64,000 nucleotides of DNA from Chlorops oryzae (Eukaryota; Arthropoda; Insecta; Diptera; Chloropidae), in the NCBI GenBank assembly GCA_020466095.1, contig CM035806.1, positions 59,448,845 to 59,512,844 on the forward strand, read 5' to 3'. Below the pieces are notes generated by a model that worked only from the letters and a program-made list of their open reading frames with translations, did not search any database and had not been told where the DNA came from. Positions within the stretch are counted from its first letter, which is position 1; each line of letters begins with the position of its first letter. Made by a program: the position numbers and the translations under genes. Shown here in pieces: positions 12,370 through 23,564 of the stretch.

Positions 12370-12377
12370 GTCTGTAC

Positions 12378-14489
12378 AATTCAACAGATCTGCGTGGATG
12401 TGTCGTTGGCGTATTTAGAGTATATCTCTACTTTTTTTTCTACAAAATTATTTTTCCGTACGATAAAATCTTATGCTAGAGCTATAAATTTTGCTAGGGC
12501 TATAAATTTTGAAATTTTGATAATTCAAGAAATTGCAAAAATTGTAACGAAATTTAACGAATTTTTTTTTTTTTGAATTCTTTCAAACAACTACATATTT
12601 AAAAAATTGTCTTCGTCAAAAACGATTTGCAGTGCAGCAGCACTGGAATAAAAATTTACAAAAACCAATTTGAGCAATTTACGGCTTTCTGGTATGCTTA
12701 CTATATTTGTATGCTTTTCTCCACCTCTCTGTCTCTCGCCCTCTCTCCCTTTTACGCTTTTTCATAAAATAAACTTAATTAAATTTTTTTTTAAAATCTA
12801 TCATAAAATCTCTAATTATAATAACGAAATCTATCAAAATTTTATTATATAGTGTAAAGCAGATATTTTTATATATTAAAAATATGTGTACAGTAAACAT
12901 TTTTTATATAGAAATATATAGTGTAGTGTGCTACAGGGTGTATACAGTTGTCTACGTATTTATCGAATCCTTTTTTCTCTATCTCTATGCGACAGGCGAC
13001 AATTGGCTTTCAACAGTGTATATATTATAAAAGCAAATAAAGTTTATGTTTTTAATAATACTCGTTTCGGTAGGGCATGAGCATGAATGTGTATCCCCAA
13101 CACACCTTGAAATACCATATGAATAATATATTGGTTTGCGGTATCGTAATTTAATTATCCTTTCAGCACTAGGAGTAACATAACCAGTGTATTAGAGTCT
13201 CAGGCTTAAAATATTACTTATCGCAACGTCTTACTTTTTCCACGTAATGAATATGGGAATATTAAAATCAATAAACTTCAGATAATTGGCAAATAAATGA
13301 TTGATCACCAACTCTTAACCGCATTAATGAAATATTATAACACCCACCTTCATGGAAAATATATGAATAGGTAAATTTAATAATTCACTGTAGTTTCTGG
13401 CAGTTTGGTTCGTGCAGCTCTGAACCAGTCAGTATGTTACCAATTGCAATTAAAAGTTCATTGAAGCTGTTTTAAAAATATCGAACTTTGTTAACAAAAC
13501 CAAAATATTAGTTGGCGAGTTCTGTGAAATCTTATCTCAGTGCATTAATACATAGTAAAATAAATCTTTAAATATTTTTGGTATGTACAATATTTTTGGA
13601 GATGCTATATAATTCAGACGTTAAATGCGAATGAACACTATTGAGAACTATGTTTTCGCAAAATAAGTGCGCTTCCAAATGTTAAATTTGATTTCGAGCA
13701 CAGTTTATTTGGATAAATTAAAAGTCATTAGTCTTTGAATTTTATACAATGAGAAACATATCTAAGGCAAATTAGGAGAAGGATTACTAGAAAAGCGAAA
13801 ATACGGATCAAATCTTTCTCACCTTACAAGAAAAAAAGACAAATTATGGGTAATGTATTTCAACCACTTGGTCCTTCACATTACCGAATTTATTTGTTTA
13901 AAGTTGATATAAAGTTCAATTATTTGTCCGAAAACGTAATTGTTAGTCAATTAAATTTTTAAACAATATTCGATATAACGTCAGTAAATATAATATAAAG
14001 AACAGATATAAAAAACGTCGTCTAGGTGGATGTCGTTTCGTTTTTCGTGAAAATCTATATGGCGGTGCATGACTGAGGCAGAGTAGAAAAGTGCATTATC
14101 AAAAACAGTTTCTTAGAAAAAATATTAAATCGTTGCATTTGTAGCTGTTAGTCCGGAATGTTAATATATGTTACACACAGTACAATGGCGAATTATATTT
14201 TTAATTAAAATGTCACTCCAAAAAGGGGGTTTGAAGGGGTTTCGTACAATTAATTTAAATTAAAAACTATTTTGAATGCATTAGTAAGAGACTTTCAAAG
14301 CATTTTCCAAATGCATGACTTTGGAAACTTTAACGGAATTTTTGATCGTTCTCTCAGCAAATTCGTGAAATTATTAGGGCATTTTAATCGAGCCCTACTT
14401 ATAACATATCTTACCCATATCTGAATTGGAACATGGTATAATTATGATATTTCCGGTCTTTTTCTATCCTGTTCTGATGCTTATTAACG
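12378..14489. other. AT-rich DNA, no gene seen
   Basis: About 2.1 kb without a recognisable coding region, RNA gene or repeat boundary. Short ORFs here (for example near 12367-12576 and 12670-12852) are of low complexity and show no family features. Confidence 0.5.
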
Positions 14490-14752
14490 ATGACCTGCAT
14501 GATGAGAGTAAAAAGATCTTTCACTTCATCTGCATCATTGGCTAGATAGCCTTTTACGGATTTTTGCCTGCTGTTACAGCGCCTCCATTCGTCTCGAACA
14601 ATCGCTTTCGCTCATGAAAATCTCAAACCTAACTCGGCTGCGTCGTAGTCGTTTCCATCAATCCATCTCAGTTTTGAACGACTCTTGCCTCTTCTTCCAG
14701 GAGCTTTAGGGGATATTGTTGTTCTGATCTAATAATGTGTCCTACCTATCCA
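14490..14752 (-). pseudogene. LINE reverse transcriptase C-terminal remnant
   Basis: In minus-strand frames there is a pattern of the type GR-G-S-x-LRW-DG ... D-x-x-ELGLR ... A-x-x-RDEWRR. This resembles the GRP-RWLD / LGVR / DR-WR tail that follows the RT in RTE-like and related insect LINEs. The stretch has stops and frame changes and ends at the assembly gap, so nothing more of the element is visible. The assignment rests on this motif only. Confidence 0.45.
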
Positions 14753-14852
14753 NNNNNNNNNNNNNNNNNNNNNNNNNNNNNNNNNNNNNNNNNNNNNNNN
14801 NNNNNNNNNNNNNNNNNNNNNNNNNNNNNNNNNNNNNNNNNNNNNNNNNNNN
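14753..14852. other. Assembly gap (100 N)
   Basis: Exactly 100 N, the usual placeholder for a gap of unknown size. The sequences on the two sides need not be true neighbours. Confidence 0.99.
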
Positions 14853-15240
14853 GGTATGGTAACACCAGTTCTCGGATAATAGAGGCGGTGGCTGTTTTGT
14901 GTTTGGTGTTTTTGTTTTGTGTGATAAATAATAGTAATAATGGTAATTGTTAATATAATAAATAAAAATTTATTTTAACACGTGAAACGGAAAAAGGGTA
15001 TCAAACGCGAAGGAGACGCGAGCGGTGAGTCTTGGGAGCGACTAGTGCGTCTCCTTTATCCTTAAATAGTTAAGACTTCTACAACCGATAAAAAACATAC
15101 ATATTTTATTGCCTTTAAATAAAATCGTGGCCGCAATTACATTTCTTAAACATTTTACTATTAATAATTTCCTTAGCGTAGCTCGCCCTCCTTTCTTGAA
15201 AGATATTGCGTGATACATCTTTCTTTTTCGTTTCCATATA

Positions 15241-15579
15241 CAGGGTGTCCCGAAAAGTTTTGTAAAAAATTAAACCATCGATAGGTCGAGTCAAGAGAAA
15301 CATTTTTTGTTTCCAGACAAAACTCTCTTATGTTAGTGGTACCGTTTACGAGCTGTAGCACTTCAAAACAAGTATATTTTTGTATGAAATTTTTGGTTAA
15401 AAAAAAATTTTTTTTTATGAAAATATACTCAAAATTTAATACAAAAATATACTTTTTTTGAAGTGCTACAGCTCGTAAACGGTACCACTAGGAGAGTTTT
15501 GTCTGTAAACAAAAAATGTTTCTCTTGACTCGACCTACCGATAGTTTGATTTTTTTACAAAAGTTTTCGGGACACCCTA
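15241..15579. mobile_element. Mariner-type foldback MITE 1
   Basis: The left end CAGGGTGTCCCGAAAAG is mirrored at the right end by CTTTTCGGGACACCCT with small differences. The arms extend about 150 bp around a short AT-rich centre (15400-15430). TA dinucleotides flank both ends. CAGGGTGTCC ends with TA targets are typical of Tc1/mariner relatives. No transposase. Confidence 0.8.
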
Positions 15580-15588
15580 TATATTATA

Positions 15589-16680
15589 CAGGGTGTTTCG
15601 CATAAGGATGTATATCCGAAAGGAGGTGATAGGGGTGCTCAATATCGACCAAAAATCGTATGGGAGGGGGGGGGTGGAAAATGCTCCCCTAAGGAGTTAG
15701 AGGGCCTTAAAGTTTTTAGGCAGTAAGTCGAGAAAAAAAATTCTCCCACGATAACGGTTCATCGTAGAAAAAAAAACTGTTAAGCGGTTTGAAAGCCAAT
15801 TCTATGGGCTTTTAGGCAAAATTAAATTCATGGTAAGAATTTAAGCCAATGATGGTTAATTAAGCGGTCAAAGTCAAAAATTCTGAAAAAAATTCTATTT
15901 TTTTTTACTTTGAGAGCCATTTTGGTATGAAAAAGGTCCTATTAACACATACTTTTCTAATTTTTTTCAAAATCCTCAATTAATTTACTTCAAATCTGTC
16001 GTACATTTGTCATACCTTATTAGCGGTTTAACCTCAGGAAAAATAGGATTTATAAACAAACTTGAACTTTTTTTATGTGATGAAATTCTTAAAAGAGCAA
16101 TCTTTGGCTTACAATGGCCAGCCAGCAATTTCTTATTTAAGACAAATTTTGGTTTAAAATTATAGAACTTTAACTGGAAAAATTGGTAATTTTTTGCTGA
16201 GATTATTTAATTTGATTTTTTAATTTATTTTTCCTGAGGTTAAACCGCTAATAAGGTATGACAAATGTACCACAGATTTGAAGTAAATTAATCGAGGATT
16301 TTGAAAAAAATTAGAAAAGTATGTGTTAATAGGACCTTTTTCATACCAAAATGGCTCTCAAAGTAAAAAAAATAGAATTTTTTTTCAGAATTTTTGACTT
16401 TGACCGCTTAATTAACCATCATTGGCTTAAATTCTTACCATGAATTTAATTTTGCCTAAAAGCCCATAGAATTGGCTTTCAAACCGCTTAACAGTTTTTT
16501 TTCTACGATGAACCGTTATCGTGGGAGAATTTTTTTTTTTGACTTACTGCCTAAAAACTTTAAGGCCCTCTAACTCCTTAGGGGAGCATTTTCCACCCCC
16601 CCCTCCCATACGATTTTTGGTCGATATTGAGCACCCCTATCACCTCCTTTCGGATATACATCCTTATGCGAAACACCCTG
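15589..16680. mobile_element. Mariner-type foldback MITE 2 with ~460-bp arms
   Basis: It begins CAGGGTGTTTCGCATAAGG and ends with the exact complement at 16680, with TA on both sides. The arms (15589-about 16050 and about 16225-16680) are nearly perfect inverted repeats around a spacer of about 175 bp. The 101-codon ORFs on both strands here are only arm sequence read through and are not genes. Confidence 0.85.
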
Positions 16681-17429
16681 TATATATATATATATTTTTT
16701 TTTTTTTTTTGCAAAGAAAAAACAAGTTCGAAGAAAGAAATACTGCAATGTGCAGCAAAAAAAAAAAAAAAATTAAAACCATTGGTTTGTGCGGAGAAAG
16801 AGAAAGGACAAAAACAATTTTTTTAGAAGAAAGAGAAGAGAATGGAAATGAAAAAAAAACGTCATTCGTGTGTTTTTTTTTCGTTTTCATTTCGTTCGTA
16901 CAATGTTGTCGTAGGTCCCCAAAGTGAATTGACTTAAGGGCGTTTTTTCGAACGATGTTGACGATCGTCTTAACGGGCGCATTGACTTAAATGTATGTAT
17001 GTATGTACGAATTTAAAAAAAACGATTGGAAGACTTGAATATATTTCCAAAAAAAAAAATTTATGGAAGACTTGAGTGCATTCCGAATAAGAACTCGAAT
17101 GAAAGTACAAGTGCGAATGTAAATATTGTTTTCAAAGGAAAAGGTGTTTTTTGTTTGTTAGACGACGTTGTGTTAGACGTTTAGCGGTGTTTCATATTTC
17201 GCTAACATAGCGTCTATCGTGGATATTGGTTCCGACGGTCGTAGGCGCGGAAGTGGTCTTGGAGTTTGTGTTCGTTTCCGTAATTTGCGGCTAGGTACCC
17301 ATCAGGCGCGTCCCCAGGTGGCGGATAGGGGTAAGCCATCAAAAGATGCTGGGTGGGAAACAGAGCTATAGCCATCGAGGTAAAAACTCTGTCGCGGACC
17401 AACTTCCCTCTGGCAGAAGGGGCAATGAT

Positions 17430-17989
17430 GCAGTGAGCTATACCGACGAGGACGCGTAAGGAGCCGTAAGGAGCGCGAGCGATACGCGACCTACAAGGCC
17501 TCCGTAGCGGAAAAGGGAGTCAGTGCTGGAACAAGTACTACCACACGGTGCAGATCCAACAACACAACTCCTGAGGAGATCTCGCGTCCGCTAACGAAGA
17601 AGCCGAAGACCGCTACCCCTCAAAAAGGGTCTGAAGATCCACGACCGCCCCAAACGTGCACGTATAGAGATGTTGCTACTGCATGTAAGGTAGCTATATC
17701 ACATGCGAGCTATCCGGAAGCATATCTTAGCAGTGATCAGATGGAGCTGAAAAAGGCCAGTCTTCTTGCTGAAATCGATAAAATTCCCAGCCATAATAAC
17801 ACATATTGCTTCATTACCAGCGCTAAAAGAGACGGTTGGCTATCATTGACGTGCTGCAATAATGAAACAAGGGCATGGTTGACAGGGTGCGTTCCGAAAC
17901 TGCAACCATTTTCAGGTGCCACACTCAAAGTGTTTCAGGGCGATGACATGCCTAAAACCTTTCTGAAAATATTTATACGACGCGTGTAA
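17430..17989 (+). CDS. DUF4780-like ORF (transposon-associated, partial)
   Basis: One frame is open from a stop near 17430 to 17989, about 186 codons. The first Met in the open part is at 17741, but similarity begins earlier, so the true start is upstream and lost by a frame change. The N-terminal part is basic (RSRKERERYATYKASVAEKG), then a Ser/Thr/Pro-rich linker. The last ~110 residues have the pattern TYRDVATACKVAISHASYPE ... GWLSLTCCNNETRAWL ... FSGATLKVFQGDDMPK, which resembles insect DUF4780 proteins found in repeat-rich loci. Function is unknown. It faces a Ulp1-like fragment on the other strand 60 bp away. Confidence 0.55.
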
Positions 17990-18048
17990 CTATTCAGGCG
18001 AAAGGTGAGGTGATCAGGAACGCCAGAAGCGGTGAAAAGCGCTAATTC

Positions 18049-18267
18049 TCAGATTGGGGGGTACAAATGAGTATCAAACAAATGAACTCTCCGTAGCTCT
18101 GGCCTCAGAAATTTTAAAAATACCCATTGAAGAAGACCACTTACAACATTATCATTCAGCCACACGCCTGGTGCCAAATGTTGTATATCGTACGCACTTA
18201 GTTTGATGCGTCTAATGGTACTGAGGTTTCTCATCTGTAAATATCCACACTTTAATCTTTTATACAT
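18049..18267 (-). pseudogene. Ulp1/SENP-like (C48) cysteine protease fragment
   Basis: The 72-codon ORF contains LSAYDIQHLAPGVWLNDN, the conserved opening of the Ulp1 peptidase fold (a hydrophobic-D-x-x-x-L segment followed by WLND), then hydrophobic helices and FDTHLY. Family members remove SUMO-like modifiers. The His, Asp and Cys of the active site lie further downstream in the family and are absent, because the frame stops at 18049. It is therefore a remnant. Its neighbours are family B LTR sequence and the DUF4780-like ORF, so it is likely mobile-element cargo rather than a host SENP gene. Confidence 0.6.
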
Positions 18268-18420
18268 AATTGTCGTAAACTAACACTTACCATATTTGTC
18301 CAAAGCGTGTGGAAGAAAGTTGCGAAAGACTAAGACGTCAGCAGAAACTTGAGTGAGAAGACGGCAGCGGGGAAATGCGACTGCAGCAGAGCTCGCGTCA
18401 GCGAACCTAGTTTAAGTAAT

Positions 18421-18620
18421 TTTAAGCATATTTTTAAGTGAAAATGTATTTTGAATTTTTAGATATAGTGGAGTTGTAATATTACCAACAGAAGAATAAG
18501 AGTTAAAACCGGAAAATTAAAGAGAGTGTCCTTCATTCCAACGTTTTATAGTTCAACAAAAGAGTGTCCTTCATTCCAAAATTTTATAGTACAACATTTT
18601 GGCGCCCGAGCAAAAGAGAA
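18421..18620 (+). repeat. Family D: 3' end of a 5' LTR plus primer-binding site
   Basis: TTTTGGCGCCCGAGC at about 18597-18611 looks like a retroviral primer-binding site (TGGCGCC start, complementary to a tRNA 3' end). Just before it are two direct copies of AGAGTGTCCTTCATTCCAA (about 18521 and 18561), as in the U5/R end of an LTR. The A-rich leader that follows is cut by LINE 2 and resumes after it at 22741. The left end of the LTR was not located. Confidence 0.5.
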
Positions 18621-18712
18621 AAAAAAAAGTTTCGCGAAAAGGAAAAGTTTACAAAAAAAAATATTAAAAGAAAAAAGTAACAAATATAACGAAAATATTA
18701 GAGGTCATCGGA

Positions 18713-19390
18713 ATGCAAATGAGAGATCTCTGCCGTGAGATCTCAACTCTTAGCGAACGCGTGGATCGCTTAGAAGAGCGCTCATCTGAAGTGGTGTCTC
18801 TTAAAACTGAAGTTTCTCTTCTTAGAAGTCGACTGTTGAAGCAAGAGGACTCAGCTGTTTGTTGCGATCTACGTATACATGGTATACATGGTATTCCCTA
18901 CCAAGATGGAGAGAATTTGCAAAACCTATTTATGAAATTATGTTCTTCGCTTAATATAACACCTCCTAACCTTATGAATATTTATCGAGCGACAAGAAAA
19001 TCTGTGAGCAATATGCCAAGCACTGCTGATCCGGACGTTGTGGTCACCCTAGGCTCAGTGTTTGACCGGAATCGTTTCCTTTCGGTAGCATCAGCTTTCC
19101 GTCGTACTAACAAAGCGCCTCTTACTCTTCAACTTTTGGGATTTCAATCTACAGTGAACTTTTTTATAAATGCAAACTTAGCGACTGAGAGCCATAAGAT
19201 TTTAAGAGCTGCCCTTAAATTTAAAAAGCAAAATCTTCTGTCTGCTGCATATGCCAGAAGAGGTATCATATATATTAAACTGTCACAAACTTCGAAACCT
19301 TGCATAGTAAATTCTATTGAACAACTTAATTCTTCTGTTAACGTACCTGGCACTCAGAATCTTTTTCGTGAAACTATTGCAGACATTTAA
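18713..19390 (+). CDS. LINE ORF1: coiled-coil plus Baculo_FP-like RNA-binding protein
   Basis: 225 codons, uninterrupted. Residues about 8-45 form a heptad coiled coil (LSERVDRLEERSSEVVSLK). Residues about 50-150 (DLRIHGI, then ENLQNLFMKLCSSLNI, IYRATRK) match the RRM-like/FP25K-type middle found in ORF1 of insect jockey-like LINEs. The tail YARRGIIYIKLSQ fits the end of that domain. ORF1 proteins coat the LINE RNA. The start may be internal, since the upstream sequence stays open for some codons and the LINE looks 5'-truncated. Confidence 0.75.
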   Translation: MQMRDLCREISTLSERVDRLEERSSEVVSLKTEVSLLRSRLLKQEDSAVCCDLRIHGIHGIPYQDGENLQNLFMKLCSSLNITPPNLMNIYRATRKSVSNMPSTADPDVVVTLGSVFDRNRFLSVASAFRRTNKAPLTLQLLGFQSTVNFFINANLATESHKILRAALKFKKQNLLSAAYARRGIIYIKLSQTSKPCIVNSIEQLNSSVNVPGTQNLFRETIADI

Positions 19391-19722
19391 TAATATGCTT
19401 ACTCTCTTAAAATTTTTCAATTGTTGTGCACCCTACATTATAAAAATGCATCTATTTAGTTTAAATAATATTTGTAACTTAATATATAATATATTATTTA
19501 TATGTATCACTATTGTACTTATCGTAAGGAAATGTTTTTATATCATAATTTATATTTTGTTTGATTCTTTTATAAGTCTATCTAGTTTAAGGAACTTATG
19601 TTATACAATGTTTTCTGTTGTTTCTAAACGTTTTGTGTTCAAAGCTCCTCATTATTTCTTACATGTTGTGTGTTCTTGTCTTTCAGTGAAGAGAGAGATT
19701 ATCCAAAACTTTTTCTATAAAT

Positions 19723-22501
19723 ATGAGTATGGATAATATTCTAAACAATTTCCGCATAGGCGATACTAATATTTTACTTCGAATTCTGTCAGCTCAAGCT
19801 ACTGGTTTAAAAGTGTGTCACACTAACTCGCAGAGCCTCCTTCGTAAAATAGATGAATTCAAGCATAATTTTATTAATTCTGGTGTCGATATCATTTGTG
19901 TTTCCGAGACCTGGTTCATTCCGTCTATGCCTGATAGCCTTGTCAACGTCAATGGCTTTAAAATTTTCCGTAGAGATCGTCTTGGGCATGCTGGAGGAGT
20001 AGCTATCTACGTTAGGAATGGGATAAACCCTACTCACTTGTCCCAGAACAGCAACACTCTCCTTGACTTGTTTTTTGTGGATTCTATGTCTAAAATATTA
20101 CACTATGATCAACTATCGACCGGACAGTATTCTAAACATGACCTAATATTTTTGACATACAACTTTCAACTACAGAATTACGAAAATTCATTCATCTATC
20201 GTGACTTAAAAAAAATCAACTTTCATTTACTTGATATTGCCTTTGACACTATCGACTGGCACCACATTCGCAGTCTAGAAAGAGTAGATGATCAAATTTG
20301 CTTTCTAGAAGCGAATATCTGCTCTCTCTACTCACAGTTTGTTCCTTTATATACGAAATCCTACAGTTCAAAACAGTGGCGGATTTAAGGAAAAAGGCCC
20401 AGTGGGCAAAATTTCTTCAGGCTAACCCAACACCCAAAAAACTATCGATAAAACGTTCCCCTTTAAACTCGATTAGGGAATTCTCATATACTTATAAGTA
20501 TGCGTTCAGCAAAAGGGGCCCTGAAAGCCTTTCGTCGTAGGAGGCCAGTGGGCAAGCGCGCTTTTGCCCACCTGCTAAATCCGCCACTGGTTCAAAATCT
20601 GAGCCCTGGTTTAGCACACTTATTGCTGCACTGATATCTGAACGCAACTTCGCATTCAGGAAATGGAAAAAGTATAAAACTAATCAGCTACATGCTCAAT
20701 TTAAAATATTAAAAGACAAAGTAAAGCTTGAAATTAAAAAAGCGAAGACTTCTTACTTTAAAAAGCAATTCGAATCTGCTGCTTGTTCTAAAGCTACTTG
20801 GGCCAATGTAAGAAAACTTGGACTGACCACTAAAACAAACTGTGATAATAACCTACATGACTGTGATTTAAATGTGATTAATAATGATTTTGTTAATTTT
20901 AGTTTGCCTGATGACTGTGATTTGTGTGAAGATGATTATTCTGTTGGTGATAGTAATGTACCTGAAACATCTGAGACTGATTTGTTTTTTTCGTTTAATT
21001 GTGTAGAACAGCACGATGTCTTAAAAAGTGCAATGTCCATCAAATCAAACTCCATTGGGCTCGACATGCTTGACCCTAAATTTCTAAAAGTTTTGTTGCC
21101 AAAGCTTTTGCCGACAATAACTTACATTTTAAATAATATTATAACCAAATCTACTTTCCCTTCTAGTTGGAAGCGTGCTAAAGTCATCCCCATACCTAAG
21201 CCAAATGGTGAATTTCGACCAATTTCTATTCTCCCGTTCTTGTCAAAAACTCTAGAAAAAATTTTATATCAACAAATGTGCAACTTTCTACATCAAAATA
21301 GTCTTCTGTCCGAATTACAGTCTGGCTTTCGGCCTAACCGGAGCTGCATTACAGCTTTACTTGATATAACTGAGGGCATCAGGGAAGCCATTGATCTCAA
21401 TGATATATCATTTCTTGTGCTTCTTGATCACAGAAAGGCCTTTGATACTGTAGACCATCAGATATTAATCAAAAAACTTTGCAATCAATTTCATTTTTCT
21501 CCTGAAGCTGTTTAACTCATCAGTTCGTACTTAAGTAACAGAAGTCAACTGGTCCAAGTTGGATGCGTTACGTCACGCCCTTTGAACATATGGAGAGGGG
21601 TTCCACAGGGATCTACTCTTGGACCTCTGTTGTTTAATATCTATATAAATGAACTGCCCAATATCCTACGTAATAGTCGAGCACATCTATATGCAGATGA
21701 TGTACAACTTCTTATCAATTGCAAGCGGAACAATGTGCAAAGCAGTGTGGATGTTCTTAATGATGAGCTACGCACTGTTTCTGATTGGGCTCGATCTAAT
21801 CGTTTATGTATAAACCCCAAAAAGTCCAAGTGTCTAGTTATTAGTAAAACCAACAACATCAATGTTCGAAGCCTACCTGTAGTTTCTATAAACGGAAAGC
21901 CTATTGAATTTGTCGAAACTGCAAAAAATCTTGGTGTTATTTTCAATAGAAATTTGACTTGGAATAATCAAATAATTTCCATGATAGGTAAGGTTTATGG
22001 TATGGTTCGCGTGCTTTGGGATTACTCATGAAGTTACTCCTCTCAGAATTAGAATGCTACTAAGCAAAACTTATCTTTTACCAACGCTTCTTTATGGTTG
22101 TGAACTCTACTCAAACTGTGATACGAATTGTCGACGGAAGCTCAATTTAATATTTAACAATATAGCTAGATACATTTATTCGCGCAGAAGCTTCGATCAT
22201 ATCTCAATGCATGCTAAATCAATCTTTGGGATGACCTTTGACAATCTGCTCAACTTTCGAACCCTTCTACTTTTCCATAAAGTTATTGTTCGCCATGCAC
22301 CCGACTATTTGTACCACCGCGTTCATTTCACACGTTCTGCAAGAGAAAAAAAAAATTGTACCTATTCGACATTTTGCGCTAGTATCTGAGCGACAGTTTT
22401 TTATACATGCCATTCGCCTATGGAACAATTTAACTCCTGAACTTCGTAAAATTCACAATCTCTCTCTTTTCAGACAAAAACTCGCAACTTTCTTCTCTTG
22501 A
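19723..22501 (+). pseudogene. LINE 2 ORF2: endonuclease-reverse transcriptase (broken)
   Basis: The endonuclease shows CHTNSQSLLRKIDEF, the catalytic SETWF and AGGVAIYVRNG, then jumps directly to LLDLFFVDSMSK and KHDLIF; about 100 residues between, including the GDFN box, are missing. A hAT-type MITE (20374-20589) follows. The RT (20874-22031) has FRPISILPFLSK, SGFRPNRSC, LLDHRKAFDTVDH, GVPQGSTLGPLLFNIYIN and the catalytic YADD. There is a stop at 21513-21515 and frame changes near 22000 and 22240. The C-terminal pieces run to 22501. Inactive. Confidence 0.88.
20374..20589. mobile_element. hAT-type MITE in LINE 2 ORF2
   Basis: 216 bp with ends CAGTGGCGGATTTA and TAAATCCGCCACTG, flanked by a perfect 8-bp duplication GTTCAAAA (20366-20373 and 20590-20597). 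If one duplication copy is kept, the LINE frame continues into the usual EPWF linker. Non-coding. Confidence 0.92.
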
Positions 22502-22740
22502 AGTGTATTATAATTATTAATTTTGTTTTGTTTCCTTTCTGTTCAATATATGTTTTCCTTAAGCCTTTCATAGATACTAAGATCATTTAAAATTAGTGTG
22601 AATATCTTGCAATTCTAGCTCTCTCACTTATAATTATTCTTATAATTATACTTTCTGACAAGTGCTGTCTTGAAGATTTAATTTCTTTTTGCACTTGATT
22701 AAATCTATCTTTCTTAAATAAAATTAAAAAAAAAAATAAA

Positions 22741-23564
22741 ATTAACAAAAAATATTAAAAGAAAAGCGTAACAAAAAATAATTAAAAGAAAAAAGTAACA
22801 GATAATAATTAAAAGGAAAAGTGACTAAGTGACAATATATGTGAGGAAAGATAAATAAGTGAAAAAAAGGATTCAAATCAAATAAAACAAAAGAGACCAA
22901 CAGTTTCTTCAGCGACAAGAGACTCTATTCATCAACATCAACATCAGCAATTCCGAAGGCGATTGAAGGCGAAGACGTTCTCCCTACCAGCATCCAAAAA
23001 TTAACCAGCCTGATCGCAAAAAGGAGTATGGAGACCCTGAGCAAAATGTTGAGTGATTATCAATCATTAGAAACTTACACTACAATGGGAATTTTATCCA
23101 TTGTATATTTCTTTAAAAAAAAAAATTTATAACAAAATAAAAAAAAATGAAGCGCTACGCGCTGAATTAATTGGCGTATCTCCGCCGTATAAAATTAGAG
23201 AAATTGGGCGCTTGCGCCGAACAGATTTGCGAGTCCTGCCGCTCAGCAATAGCGGGACATAATCCAATAAAAATCTCTAGGATATAACCGAAACAAAGAT
23301 AAAATTACAAATATAAATCCTTCCAAAAGAAGGATATCCATGAAAACTAAAAAACACTTAAAATTTTGAAATTTTTCTCGTTATAAAAAGTGAAAATTAT
23401 TAATTTTTTTTTCCATTTCTATCAGCATATATCGTGCAGCTGGCTAGTTCATAAGTTCTCTTCGTTCTTAGTACGTACGTAGAAGCTTACGCGAGTGATA
23501 CATATATTTCATTAATTTTCTTCGTTCTTAGAACGTTCGAATAGAATTACGCGAGTAAGATATA
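22741..23564 (+). other. Leader-like region of family D with clustered hairpins
   Basis: Three A-rich repeats (AATTAAAAGAAAAAAGTAAC type) lie at about 22750-22830. A frame of about 60 codons (about 22930-23130) matches nothing I know. From 23151 to 23258 four short palindromes follow one another (AGCGCTACGCGCT; GGCG...CGCC; GGCGCTTGCGCC; a longer one from GTCCTGCCGCT to AGCGGGAC). Direct repeats around TCTTCGTTCTTAG occur at 23458 and 23519. A related phrase, CGTTCTTAGACCTACGTAGA, occurs at about 32414, upstream of the gag-like ORF. Confidence 0.4.

Larger units (their letters stand above)
14853..17288 (-). repeat. Family B LTR-like segment (diverged copy), interrupted by two MITEs
   Basis: Two stretches, 14853-15240 and about 16700-17288, line up in order with 45577-46445. 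Shared landmarks include GGTAACACCA followed by GCGGTGG, GCGACTAGTGCGTCT, CGTTCGTACAATG-TGTCGT, and ATTGGTTCCGACGGTCGT. The matching segment at 45577-46445 follows the family B env on the minus strand, so both are likely LTR sequence of that family. The copy starts at the gap. Homology stops near 17288 (CCGTAATTTGC). Confidence 0.65.
18670..22740 (+). mobile_element. LINE 2 (jockey superfamily), dead, inserted in a retroelement leader
   Basis: ORF1 with a coiled coil and a Baculo_FP-like domain is followed by endonuclease-RT (ORF2) and a tail with AATAAA-like signals and oligo-A at about 22710-22740. A-rich leader sequence of the same kind (AAATATTAAAAGAAAA) occurs on both sides (about 18655 and 22750). 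This is consistent with insertion into family D, although leader repeats make the exact target duplication uncertain. The 5' end seems short. Confidence 0.8.

Noticed and set aside
12367..12852. Short ORFs of 60-69 codons
   Set aside because: AT-rich, low complexity, and one starts inside a MITE end; no family features.
16521..16927. Overlapping ORFs of 72-106 codons on both strands
   Set aside because: They fall in the right arm of a foldback and in A/T runs; the translations are low complexity and exist only because of the inverted repeat.
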